A stretch of DNA of 64,000 bases from an uncultured Desulfobacter sp. (GTDB lineage Bacteria > Desulfobacterota > Desulfobacteria > Desulfobacterales > Desulfobacteraceae), in the NCBI RefSeq assembly GCF_963677125.1, contig NZ_OY781882.1:2984501-3048500 (forward strand), in the 5' to 3' direction. Under the pieces are notes generated by a model, which did not search any database, was not told the origin of the DNA, and worked only from the letters and a program-made list of their open reading frames with translations. Position 1 is the stretch's first letter, and each line of letters starts with the position of its first letter. The position numbers and the translations under genes were made by a program. Below, piece by piece: positions 25,214 to 33,349 of this stretch.

Positions 25214-25744
25214 ATGGATATAAATAGACAAAAAATTAATACTATAGCGACAAAAATACGGTTGGCTCTAGAAATGAATCAAGCGCCATATGATCCCAAA
25301 GAAGCTATATTAAAGCTCAATGGGAGGGTTGTATATGATATCCATGATCATAACACAGACGCTTATATTGAAAAAATAGACAATGAAAAATTCTGCATTC
25401 ATCTCAATCATAATAGACACCCGAAGAGAGAGCGATTCACATTGGCCCATGAGCTCGGACATCTTTTTCTGCATATGGGATTTATAATTGATCAGGACAA
25501 ATGGGATTCTATATTCCAACTTGAAGAGAATGTGTTTTATAGAGATAACACCTATTCCAAAGATGAGTATGAGGCAAATGAATTTGGAGCAGCGTTTATT
25601 ATGCCTAAGCAGGAATTTCTTGATGTCGCAGAAAACAATTTAAATAATAATCAATATTCTATTGAGCCTATAGGTGAGTATTTTGACGTTTCAAATGATG
25701 CGGTTTTAAATAGAGGGAAATGGCTCGGAATATTTAAATGGTAA
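25214..25744 (+). CDS. ImmA/IrrE-family zinc metallopeptidase (M78)
   Basis: A 176-residue peptidase with the zinc motif HELGH (His79, Glu80, His83) within FTLAHELGHLFLH. A third ligand Glu is in the EANEFGAAFIMP segment, exactly as in the ImmA/IrrE family. No HTH domain is fused. Known relatives cleave a specific repressor or signalling protein after a stress signal. It overlaps the cyclase-Nudix gene by 7 bases, so the two are co-translated, and the peptidase may cut or regulate a partner in that system. This pairing is not one I recognise as described. Confidence 0.9.
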   Translation: MDINRQKINTIATKIRLALEMNQAPYDPKEAILKLNGRVVYDIHDHNTDAYIEKIDNEKFCIHLNHNRHPKRERFTLAHELGHLFLHMGFIIDQDKWDSIFQLEENVFYRDNTYSKDEYEANEFGAAFIMPKQEFLDVAENNLNNNQYSIEPIGEYFDVSNDAVLNRGKWLGIFKW

Positions 25745-27126
25745 AAGATTATTCTAAAAATATACAAAGAACTGTCGATCATCACGATTTAATTAAAAGT
25801 GAAACGCCGAATTTGACAGGCACCTATTTGTTTTTTTCATTGGATATCGTTAATTCAACGTTTTTCAAAAACAAAATAAACACCTGGGCTGAGGTGTTCT
25901 CTACATTTTTTAAATTTTGTAAGCATGAAGTTCAAAACGAATTATTTCCTCACGCTGAAGTATGGAAAATGGTAGGCGATGAGATATTGTTTTATATGCC
26001 GGTGTCAAACGAAAGCGATATCTATCAAGCGCCTCATAAAGTTTATGATTTAATGGATAGATCCATAGAGGTAATCCGTCGCCATGAAGAAGCTAAAGGA
26101 ATACTTTCTGTAAAAGCAACTATGTGGATTGCGTATGCAGAGGATGTAGATGATACCGATAATCAAATAGAATACGGAAATATTATCCTGAAAGAGAGGG
26201 TTGTCGATAATATCACCTTGGATTTTCTTGGGCCAGATATCGACATTGGTTTTAGGGTGTCAAAATTTGCCTCTCAAAAAAAATTAGCAGTTGATGCAAA
26301 GTTAGCATGCTTGTTAACAAAATTAGAAACGGGGTTGTCCGAAAATAGTATTTCTGAATCAATGAGGATTGTTTCTTATGAACAGTTAAAAGGTGTTTGG
26401 GATAATCGACACTATCCAATAGTGTGGTATCAGCCTAAATGGGATTCAGTTAACAGTATGTTTTGGTACGATCAAAAGTTTAATTCTAATATTATCAAAC
26501 GGATTGTTGATACAAAATTAGGATCGTTGGAACCAGTTTCAAATCTAACTAAGATTTTTAAAGATTTAAACAAGCTTAAACAAATTGAAAAGTTGAGAGA
26601 TGGTGTAAAAGAACTCGAAAAAAAAAATATAGCTTTGCTTAAAGAAAAGAGTATTCCTATTGATAGGTTAAGTGAGTTACACCTGGTGGCAATTTGTGTT
26701 AATGAAAAAGATGAGATTTTAATTTCGAAGCGAACTAAAAAAGAGGTTCTTTCGCTTACGTGGGAATTTGGCTGTGCGCAATTGCATCTAAGGCAGACAT
26801 TCAAAGAAGCAATGATTGAGGGATATAAGGAAGACTTCAATGTCGCTTTAGAATTCATCGAAAAAGATCCGTCTCCTATTGGGCAATATATTATTAAAAA
26901 AGAAAAAGAAAAAAACAGGGTAGTCCCTGGTTTAATTTTTGTTGCAAAAATAAATAGCACACAAGTCGACGATCAAAAATTTGATACGACAAAACACTCT
27001 GATATTCGTTGGGTGACAGCTGATTCAGCAAAAGACATCCCAAGTGCAGATTGTGTTCCCAAGTTCCATCAGAGGATTATAGATACATACAAATATTTGG
27101 AAAAGCATAAAACGGATCCGAAATAA
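25738..27126 (+). CDS. Class III nucleotide cyclase fused to a Nudix-like domain
   Basis: 462 residues. Residues 25-230 resemble a class III cyclase: the first metal Asp is in FFSLDIVNST (Asp36), the second in KMVGDEILFY (Asp81, with the preceding Lys typical of a base-contact position). A later GFRVSKFASQKKLAVD segment parallels the conserved end of the fold. A coiled-coil linker follows at about 285-305. Residues 310-445 look like a Nudix fold (HLVAICVNEKDEILISKR, WEFGCAQLH, KEAMIEGYKEDFNV), but the Nudix box is incomplete, so this domain may bind rather than hydrolyse nucleotides. Bacterial stand-alone cyclases in defence loci (Pycsar) make cCMP or cUMP. A similar signalling role is inferred. 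Confidence 0.75.
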   Translation: MVKDYSKNIQRTVDHHDLIKSETPNLTGTYLFFSLDIVNSTFFKNKINTWAEVFSTFFKFCKHEVQNELFPHAEVWKMVGDEILFYMPVSNESDIYQAPHKVYDLMDRSIEVIRRHEEAKGILSVKATMWIAYAEDVDDTDNQIEYGNIILKERVVDNITLDFLGPDIDIGFRVSKFASQKKLAVDAKLACLLTKLETGLSENSISESMRIVSYEQLKGVWDNRHYPIVWYQPKWDSVNSMFWYDQKFNSNIIKRIVDTKLGSLEPVSNLTKIFKDLNKLKQIEKLRDGVKELEKKNIALLKEKSIPIDRLSELHLVAICVNEKDEILISKRTKKEVLSLTWEFGCAQLHLRQTFKEAMIEGYKEDFNVALEFIEKDPSPIGQYIIKKEKEKNRVVPGLIFVAKINSTQVDDQKFDTTKHSDIRWVTADSAKDIPSADCVPKFHQRIIDTYKYLEKHKTDPK

Positions 27127-27149
27127 AATTCTATCCTAACTGGAGACTA

Positions 27150-27740
27150 TTATTTAGGGAATTTTTTGTTAACAATCCCGGATACCAGGAAACATAAATT
27201 TTTATAAATTTTTTGATGATTCTTGTAAAATTTTTTTATAGTATTTTTGTTTGAATAGATGTTTTTCTTTTGATTGTCATGTTTTTTAACTTCAGAATCG
27301 CCAACCAATAACACTTCATCACACATTCTCTTAAAGCAACTATACTTGCGGGGATGATTTTTTTGCTTATGTTCTATCCACCAGGGTAATAGTTTCTCTC
27401 CACAAGATCGGTACATCCAAAAATATCGATTCCAAATCATTTGTTTTGGAAGGAGTCCTTCTTCAACTATCTGGGCACAATAATTAAGATGGGTAACGAC
27501 TTCGTTTATGTCTTTAATAATATTTTCATTCGTATTCTCTTTAAAGTTTTCATAAGAATTAAAAGCTTTTAAACAATAAATATTGTCAAATTTGTCCGAA
27601 ATATTTTTTGCAATAGAGTTGTCCTGGATTTTTAAAATGGTTGAAGCCTGCAACATTTTTTGTGTGGTTTTGCTCTGCCAATAGACAAAGATAGCTGTTG
27701 CTGCAGAAACAAAAAGTGATGTTGTCGATAATTTATCCAT
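27150..27740 (-). CDS. Membrane-anchored protein, DUF4760-like
   Basis: 196 residues with one N-terminal membrane helix (SLFVSAATAIFVYW, about 8-22) and a helical, Lys-rich soluble part. The overall design matches DUF4760-type proteins seen in defence and mobile regions; the family assignment is a visual judgement. It converges on the cyclase-Nudix gene with 23 bases between stops, so it is not in the same operon. AT-rich codon use agrees with the island. Confidence 0.5.
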   Translation of the reverse strand: MDKLSTTSLFVSAATAIFVYWQSKTTQKMLQASTILKIQDNSIAKNISDKFDNIYCLKAFNSYENFKENTNENIIKDINEVVTHLNYCAQIVEEGLLPKQMIWNRYFWMYRSCGEKLLPWWIEHKQKNHPRKYSCFKRMCDEVLLVGDSEVKKHDNQKKNIYSNKNTIKKFYKNHQKIYKNLCFLVSGIVNKKFPK

Positions 27741-28003
27741 ATTTACTCCATATCTATGTCAAACATTAAACACATCTGCCCCATTTGAATAAAATAGAAA
27801 ATTATCCTTTCTCTTGTGTACTTTGCAAGTCTTTTTCAAGTTCAGGATCATTGATTTATCACCGGCTTCCCGTACGCCGGGATTTTAAACTTCATTATGT
27901 CAATTGTTGACTGATAACAACAGACTCACTGAGGTAAATGGTGGATTGACGCGATAGAGGAACGGAACCCTTTGCGTCCGAGTGCTGCGCCGGGTCATGT
28001 GTC
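27741..28003. other. Intergenic region, promoter of the DUF4760-like gene
   Basis: AT-rich on the left, with a GC-rich patch near 27960-28000. No assignable repeat or RNA. Confidence 0.35.
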
Positions 28004-28920
28004 TTAACTGATATTATCGGTTCCATAGATAACTTGTATAGTATTTAATTCCTGACCTAATCCATCTGTCCAAATAGAATCGCTATTTACGTCAGGTGGA
28101 ATAATTAGCTCTTCAGGTTTTGTGAAACACTTCAGAATTTCAAAAAGTTCATTGCCATCTATTAGTTCTAATTCAAGCCTGTTACCAAGCTTGTTTGGAA
28201 TTTTTTTTGCTGGTGAAGAATACTTTTCGGCAGTTGTTACAAAAATCCCTTTTTTAAAATCTTCAATAACTAAAGCTCCAACGAAGTTACGTACTTCAGA
28301 TACAGGCTCAATATTTTTTTTTATTCGTCTTTTTACCTGAACTGCACATTTAATATTTCCATTCTCGTGAGCGACAAGCAAGTCAATGCCACCATCAGGT
28401 GAGTTGACATTTGCTGTAGCACTAAAAACATCACAACTTAAATGCTCTTTAAGTAAAGATTTAACTAAAGATTCTGCTTTTCCTGAAGATATAAATTTTC
28501 TATCATCCCAATTAATGAAAAGATGTCGTCTTAGATCTTTAATCATTACATTGTCCGAGGAAATATCAATAGATTCAATTGCTGCATGAAAGCTATGTGC
28601 ATGTTCTACTGTTTGGCTTTTAAACATTTCCTTTAATTTGTAATCTAAAATCTTTCCTTCTTTCTTTGTTTGCCACCAACCACATTTTTTACAGATAATA
28701 ATAATTGGTTCAAAAAATATGTAAGTATCTTTTGACTTTTTTTTGGGGGGGATTTTACTTCAGGGGTATGTCTATATTCACTGCATTCTTCCATACAAAT
28801 TGGACAACGTCTTGAGTTAAAAGCTGATCTCATCAACAATCCAATTTGATCTTCACCACTATCTGTATCTACATGGTCGTGGTCAATCAAGTCTCTGTAA
28901 AATATTCTTTTTTTCATCAT
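28004..28920 (-). CDS. Zinc-ribbon protein with Mrr-type nuclease domain, frameshifted
   Basis: Two frames form one protein. The N-terminal part (28920 to about 28745) has a CPICMEEC pair. The second frame begins with KKSKDTYIFFEP and a CKKCGWW pair, then a PD-(D/E)XK nuclease domain with DGGIDLLV and AVQVKRR (catalytic D and QxK), ending in GIFVTTAEKYSSPA typical of Mrr-cat. The frames meet at CCCCCCCAAAAAAAA (about 28740-28755). The in-frame order C-CCA-AAA is a classical -1 slippery heptamer, so programmed frameshifting is possible; a homopolymer error or inactivation are alternatives. A DNA-restriction role is likely. Confidence 0.7.
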
Positions 28921-28944
28921 GTCATTATCTATAAATATACACAC

Positions 28945-29490
28945 ATAATATTGAGCTCACCGGCCATAGGCCGCGTTCAGCAGTTTGTTGGACGGCCCGG
29001 GGAAGCGGGGGGGGGGGGGGGAATTCACCTTTGAATTATATCAGACAGCAAACATAATTAAAGACTATCCTTTTTATAAGACTGTTTGCAAGTCGTTTTA
29101 ATTCAGAATAATGGATCATTAACATCCTAACAATGACCCAAAGATAGAATCGAGAATATTGGAGATTAAACATACCTATGCCAGGATTGCAACAGTCAAT
29201 TTATTGCCCTGTTAAATTTCCTTTTATTCTGGGTCAGAAGAACCGTTGATTTTGTCTATGATTGTGACCAAAAACCCTTATTGAAAGAGGGGTTGACTAC
29301 TTCTGTTATTGATGATTGATCACGTCGTCTATGCCAATTTAAGTGAAAAAAAAATGGCCTTGAATATACCGGCTAAAGTGCCATTATCGGTCGGATGGGC
29401 TTGATTTGGCGCGGGCAAGAAAAGTGCCCGCCATAATCATGGCTGACAGCACCCCGGAACAAATCACAGATCCGGGGTAACCCGGATATC
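28945..29490. other. Right-hand non-coding part of the island
   Basis: Contains a GGCC-rich segment (28965-28990) with a sequence resembling half of an integron attC on the minus strand (GTCCAACAAACTGCTGAACG). A run of 15 G lies at 29007-29021. About 450 bases follow with no recognisable gene. Sequence near 29430-29490 resembles 12655-12707, so homology with the left edge extends a little beyond the thioesterase stop codon. Confidence 0.45.
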
Positions 29491-29982
29491 TCATGATTGA
29501 CCTTGACCAGGAAACTGTTCCCAGACCCGAACGGTTTTCTCATCCACGCCAACGGGTATACCCTGGGCATTGGTGGCGCAATGCCGGGTATACCCCTTGC
29601 AGATAATCTGGTCATAGGTATGGCTTGTGATTACGTAATCAAACTGAAGTTTCACCCGTTCCAGGCAGGCAGGCCGGGTATGAATCCACATAAGATCGTC
29701 ATAAAACAACGGGGCAAAATAGTTCAGTTTGGTCTCAATGATGGGATAGACAAACCCGCTCTCTTCAATTTCCCGGTAGGGGTAGGCAATATCCCGCATC
29801 AAATCCGCCCTGCCCTGCTCAAAGAATCGTAAGTAATTGGCATGGTAAACCACTTGGGAGCGGTCCGTGTCCGCATAAAGGGTTCTATGGCTGGTTCGGT
29901 GCCAAATCAGCCCTGTGGTCCGGTCCTTTACATAAGGGGTGTTTTCATTCGTGGTCTCGGGTTTAAACGGTTTGGGTTTCAT
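29491..29982 (-). CDS. Hotdog-fold acyl-CoA/ACP thioesterase
   Basis: 163 residues from the ATG at 29982 (MKPKPFKPETTNENT); longer frames run into the ketosynthase gene. The 4HBT signature YADTDRSQVVYHANYLRFFE carries the catalytic Asp and the helix that follows. In aryl polyene clusters such an enzyme releases or edits the chain. It is the last gene of block 2, four bases after the ketosynthase. A decayed copy of its 3' end sits at 12708-12869. Confidence 0.85.
   Translation of the reverse strand: MKPKPFKPETTNENTPYVKDRTTGLIWHRTSHRTLYADTDRSQVVYHANYLRFFEQGRADLMRDIAYPYREIEESGFVYPIIETKLNYFAPLFYDDLMWIHTRPACLERVKLQFDYVITSHTYDQIICKGYTRHCATNAQGIPVGVDEKTVRVWEQFPGQGQS
29510..29563. repeat. 54-bp direct repeat, right copy
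   Basis: Identical to 12727-12780. It lies within the 3' coding part of the intact thioesterase gene. It ends in GGGTATACCC, which recurs 31 bases later here but not in the left copy. Confidence 0.85.
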
Positions 29983-29986
29983 AGTC

Positions 29987-31252
29987 TTACATCCCTTTGA
30001 ATACAATACAGCAATTGGTTCCGCCAAACCCGTAGGCATTGGACAACAGAAAATCGTGCGGATGGGCTCTGAAGGTATCCGGCACCACATCCAGGTCATC
30101 AAATTCAGGGGCGGGTTTATGATTAATGGTGGGAAGCACCATCCCCATCTGCATGGCCTCAATGCTCAATGCAGCCTCAATGGCGGCAGCTGCCCCTAAT
30201 GTGTGCCCAAGCTGGGACTTGTTGGAGGATACGGGGATCTGTCCCAAATGGTGTCCGAACACCTGCCTAAGGCAGTCGGCCTCTGAGGTATCACCTTTAA
30301 AGGTGGAGGTGCCGTGGGCATTAATGTAGCGGATATCCCGGGGGGCAATCTGGGCATCGTCAATGGCCTGGTGCATGGCCCGGACAATGGTTTCAAGATT
30401 GGGGCTGGTAAAATGGAAGGCATCCGAGGTCCAGCCGACCCCTGCCACTTCTGCCCTAGGTTTAAGGCCGTGGGCCTTTGCCACCTCTTCTGCGGCCAGC
30501 ACCACCACCCCACACCCTTCGGAGAGCACCATGCCCTTGCGGTCGCTGCTGAACGGCCGGCTGGCCTGACCCGGATCTTCATACGCCCGGTCTTCGGGAT
30601 TGACTTTTATGGTGGCCCCCATGTTGGCGAACCCCTGGACGATCTCCGGCACCAGGGGCGTGTCCACGCCGCCTGCCAGCACCACATCCACATCACCATC
30701 CCGGATCATCCTGGCCCCCATGCCGATGGCGTGGTTACCCGACGCGCACGCCCCCTGGGGTGAGAACAAAGGCCCTGTAAAGCCCAAGTCAATACCGGCC
30801 TTGCTTGCGGGCATGTTGCCGCACAGGTTAGGCAAAAGATAGGGGCTGACCCGCAACGGCCCTGCATTGGCATATTTATCCGAGGCAATCTTGAAGGCAT
30901 CCATGCCGTTCAGGGCGGAACCGATCAAACAGGCAGTCCGCCGACCGATTTCAGGTTCCATGACAATGCCGGCATGGGCCAGGGCCTCCCGGCACACGGC
31001 CACGGTCAACAGCACAAACGCCGCATTCCAGTTGTGGGCTTCTTTTTTTTCAAACATCCCGCTTGCCACAGGATCCCAGTCAGGTATTTCGCCCACCACA
31101 TTGCTTAGTGATTTTGCCTCACACCGGGTGATTTTTCTGAACCCTGATTTGCCGGCCACGGCATTTTCAAAGGTCAGGTCAAAGGTTGCCCCCAACGGAG
31201 TGGCCGCCCCGTATCCTAAAACAAAAACCCGCCTGTTTAATGGAGCTTTCAT
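29987..31252 (-). CDS. Beta-ketoacyl-ACP synthase (FabF-like), block 2, last
   Basis: 421 residues with catalytic Cys in QGACASGNHA, His in HGTST and His in NKSQLGHTLGAAA. It has the full set, so it is not a chain-length factor. It follows the second ketosynthase gene by 31 bases. The ATG at 31252 lacks a strong ribosome site. In polyene pathways several ketosynthases share the elongation work, sometimes as heterodimers; which partner it uses is unknown. Confidence 0.88.
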   Translation of the reverse strand: MKAPLNRRVFVLGYGAATPLGATFDLTFENAVAGKSGFRKITRCEAKSLSNVVGEIPDWDPVASGMFEKKEAHNWNAAFVLLTVAVCREALAHAGIVMEPEIGRRTACLIGSALNGMDAFKIASDKYANAGPLRVSPYLLPNLCGNMPASKAGIDLGFTGPLFSPQGACASGNHAIGMGARMIRDGDVDVVLAGGVDTPLVPEIVQGFANMGATIKVNPEDRAYEDPGQASRPFSSDRKGMVLSEGCGVVVLAAEEVAKAHGLKPRAEVAGVGWTSDAFHFTSPNLETIVRAMHQAIDDAQIAPRDIRYINAHGTSTFKGDTSEADCLRQVFGHHLGQIPVSSNKSQLGHTLGAAAAIEAALSIEAMQMGMVLPTINHKPAPEFDDLDVVPDTFRAHPHDFLLSNAYGFGGTNCCIVFKGM

Positions 31253-31283
31253 GGTCTTATCTATTTATATCTTTCTATTTTTT

Positions 31284-32534
31284 TTAAACTTTTTCCAGCA
31301 CAATGCAGGCATTGCATCCGCCAAACCCAAATGCATTTTTCAACACATACGGCTGGTCCTGGCATCTTGCATTATCTGTAACGCAGTCAAAATTCATGCC
31401 GGGGTCCGGGTTATAGTTGATGGTGGGAGGGATCTTTCCGTCAATCATTCCCTGAACGGCAAAAATAGTCTCAATGGCGCTGGATGCCCCCATGGCGTGA
31501 CCAATCATGGATTTGTTGGCTGTCACCGGCGGAATTTTTTTGCCAAAGACTGCCGACAGCGCATTATACTCCACCTTGTCTCCCACCGGAGTGGCGGTGG
31601 CATGGGCATTAACACTGGAGACCGCTCGCGGGGAAATCCCCGAATGCTCAAGCGCTAATTCCATACACCGGGTTACCGTGGGCAAATGAGGCGCCACCAC
31701 ATGGTGGGCATCCGAAGTCATGCCCCATCCGGCAAGGGCCGTATGATATTTCAATCCCCAACTTTGAGCGAACTCCCGGGCAGCCAGAATCACGGCACCG
31801 GCCCCTTCGGAGACCACGAACCCTCTTCTATTTTTAGAAAACGGACGGCTTGCCGCCCGGGCCGGGACATCCTCCCCAGGCTTTGGAAAAAAAATGCCGT
31901 TCATGGTGTAAAACCCGGCAATGATGGTCGGCACCAAGGCAAAATCCACGGCACCGCAAATGGCGACATCGCACAGCCCCTGTTCAATGAACATGGCACC
32001 GATGATCATTGAGGTGGACCCTGTGGCACAGGCTGAAATAGTCGCGGTAATGGGACCTGTGGCACCGGTAAGAATAGAGACCTTGCCCCCCACCATATTA
32101 ATACAGGCATTGGGATTGGTAAAGGGTTTGGGCAGCCGTTTCTCCTTCACCAGCCTGCGATCTGCCTCGAGCGCGGCATCCAACCCGCCCAGGGCTGAAC
32201 TGTAGGTGATGGCTATTCTGGGGGCAATTTCAGGGGTGATCTCAATCCCACTTCTCTCAATGGCCCGGGATGTGGTCAACAGGGCATGTTTGAAAATGGG
32301 AGAAGTCCACTTGGCACGTTCTCTGGGTTTAAGAAACGGATAATCCAGATCATCAATGCTGTCCACTTCGCCTGCGATACGCACCGGAAAATCGTCATCC
32401 ACAGGAAACCGGGTCAACGCCCCGATACCGCTGTCTCCTTTCAGCGCTTTTGCCCAGGCATCAGGAAGCCGGCTCCCCAAGGGGCAAACCGCGTCATACC
32501 CCAGAATTACCGCCTGTCTATTTGATGCTCTCAA
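31284..32534 (-). CDS. Beta-ketoacyl-ACP synthase (FabF-like), block 2, middle
   Basis: 416 residues; Cys in TISACATGST, His in HATAT and His in NKSMIGHAMGAS. It probably starts at a TTG (32534) that overlaps the stop of the PlsC-type gene (TTGA), so translation is coupled. Its sequence is clearly different from the other three ketosynthases of the window, so it should have a distinct substrate or partner. Confidence 0.88.
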   Translation of the reverse strand: MRASNRQAVILGYDAVCPLGSRLPDAWAKALKGDSGIGALTRFPVDDDFPVRIAGEVDSIDDLDYPFLKPRERAKWTSPIFKHALLTTSRAIERSGIEITPEIAPRIAITYSSALGGLDAALEADRRLVKEKRLPKPFTNPNACINMVGGKVSILTGATGPITATISACATGSTSMIIGAMFIEQGLCDVAICGAVDFALVPTIIAGFYTMNGIFFPKPGEDVPARAASRPFSKNRRGFVVSEGAGAVILAAREFAQSWGLKYHTALAGWGMTSDAHHVVAPHLPTVTRCMELALEHSGISPRAVSSVNAHATATPVGDKVEYNALSAVFGKKIPPVTANKSMIGHAMGASSAIETIFAVQGMIDGKIPPTINYNPDPGMNFDCVTDNARCQDQPYVLKNAFGFGGCNACIVLEKV

Positions 32535-33349
32535 GGAGATGTCCTTTGTTTTTCGGTTAAAACGGTTCCGGCTTGTTCCATCAGTCCTGCTACAGATATG
32601 TTTTCTTTATCATAATCCGGTTGAATCGTACCAGCAAGTTCAACGCTGATAGTCCCGGAAAACTCTGTATGAAATAAAAACCGCCCGGGGGTAAACAATT
32701 TGTCGGTGTTTCGGATCACCAATACATTTATGGGTGCCTTGCAAAGCCGTGCCATTTTAAACACACCACTATGAAATGCCAGAGTCCCCTTTCCGGCATT
32801 GCGGTTCCGGGTGCCTTCGGGAAACACAAAAAGGATGCCGCCCTTTTCAAGAAAAGATGCAAGTGACTTGGTCTGCTTTACCATCAGACCGGCCATCCGC
32901 CCCTTGGGCATGGATGGGATATAGCCTGCCGCCCTTAAGACCCAACCGAAAACCGGCACCTTGAAAAAAGTGGCTTTAACAATGGTTTTATGACGCCGAA
33001 ACAAACTGATGATCACCAAAGGATCCAGATAGGAGACATGATTGCAGACAACGATGCAGTTTTCAAGGTTTTTGACTTTGGGATCAATGTGCATGCCAAG
33101 GCTTGGCATAAGCATGCGGATCAGGACCAAAAAGCCCCTGTAAAATAAACAATTAAGACATTGAATCGCTGCCTCCCGTATGGGTGGACAAACAAAGGCA
33201 ATCAGATAAAACGGAGAGAAAAACAAAAGAAATCCAAAAATGAAATACCCCCACAACAACAAAGTAATGACCAAATCCCGCACAAATGACAGAATAACCA
33301 GGCCGTTGGGTTTTATTTCGTTCTTTACGTTTGGAGATTGGGATTCCAT
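32531..33349 (-). CDS. PlsC-type 1-acylglycerol-phosphate acyltransferase family protein
   Basis: About 272 residues. A membrane region lies at about 18-70. The acyltransferase blocks are NHVSYLD (the HX4D site, His at about 108) and FPEGTRNRN. The ATG at 33349 overlaps the ketosynthase stop codon (TGATG). As a PlsC-fold enzyme within a polyene cluster it probably transfers an acyl group to a lipid precursor; classical phosphatidic acid synthesis is possible but less likely here. Confidence 0.85.
   Translation of the reverse strand: MESQSPNVKNEIKPNGLVILSFVRDLVITLLLWGYFIFGFLLFFSPFYLIAFVCPPIREAAIQCLNCLFYRGFLVLIRMLMPSLGMHIDPKVKNLENCIVVCNHVSYLDPLVIISLFRRHKTIVKATFFKVPVFGWVLRAAGYIPSMPKGRMAGLMVKQTKSLASFLEKGGILFVFPEGTRNRNAGKGTLAFHSGVFKMARLCKAPINVLVIRNTDKLFTPGRFLFHTEFSGTISVELAGTIQPDYDKENISVAGLMEQAGTVLTEKQRTSP

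Noticed and set aside
22344..27126. TIR protein as effector of the cyclase-Nudix gene, by analogy with PycTIR
   Set aside because: The two genes are 2.9 kb apart with an opposite-strand toxin-antitoxin pair and a gene remnant between them, so an operon-type system is not supported.
12708..29563. The island as an intact integrative element
   Set aside because: No integrase, relaxase or tRNA attachment site is visible. The repeats lie in a protein gene and their flanks have diverged.
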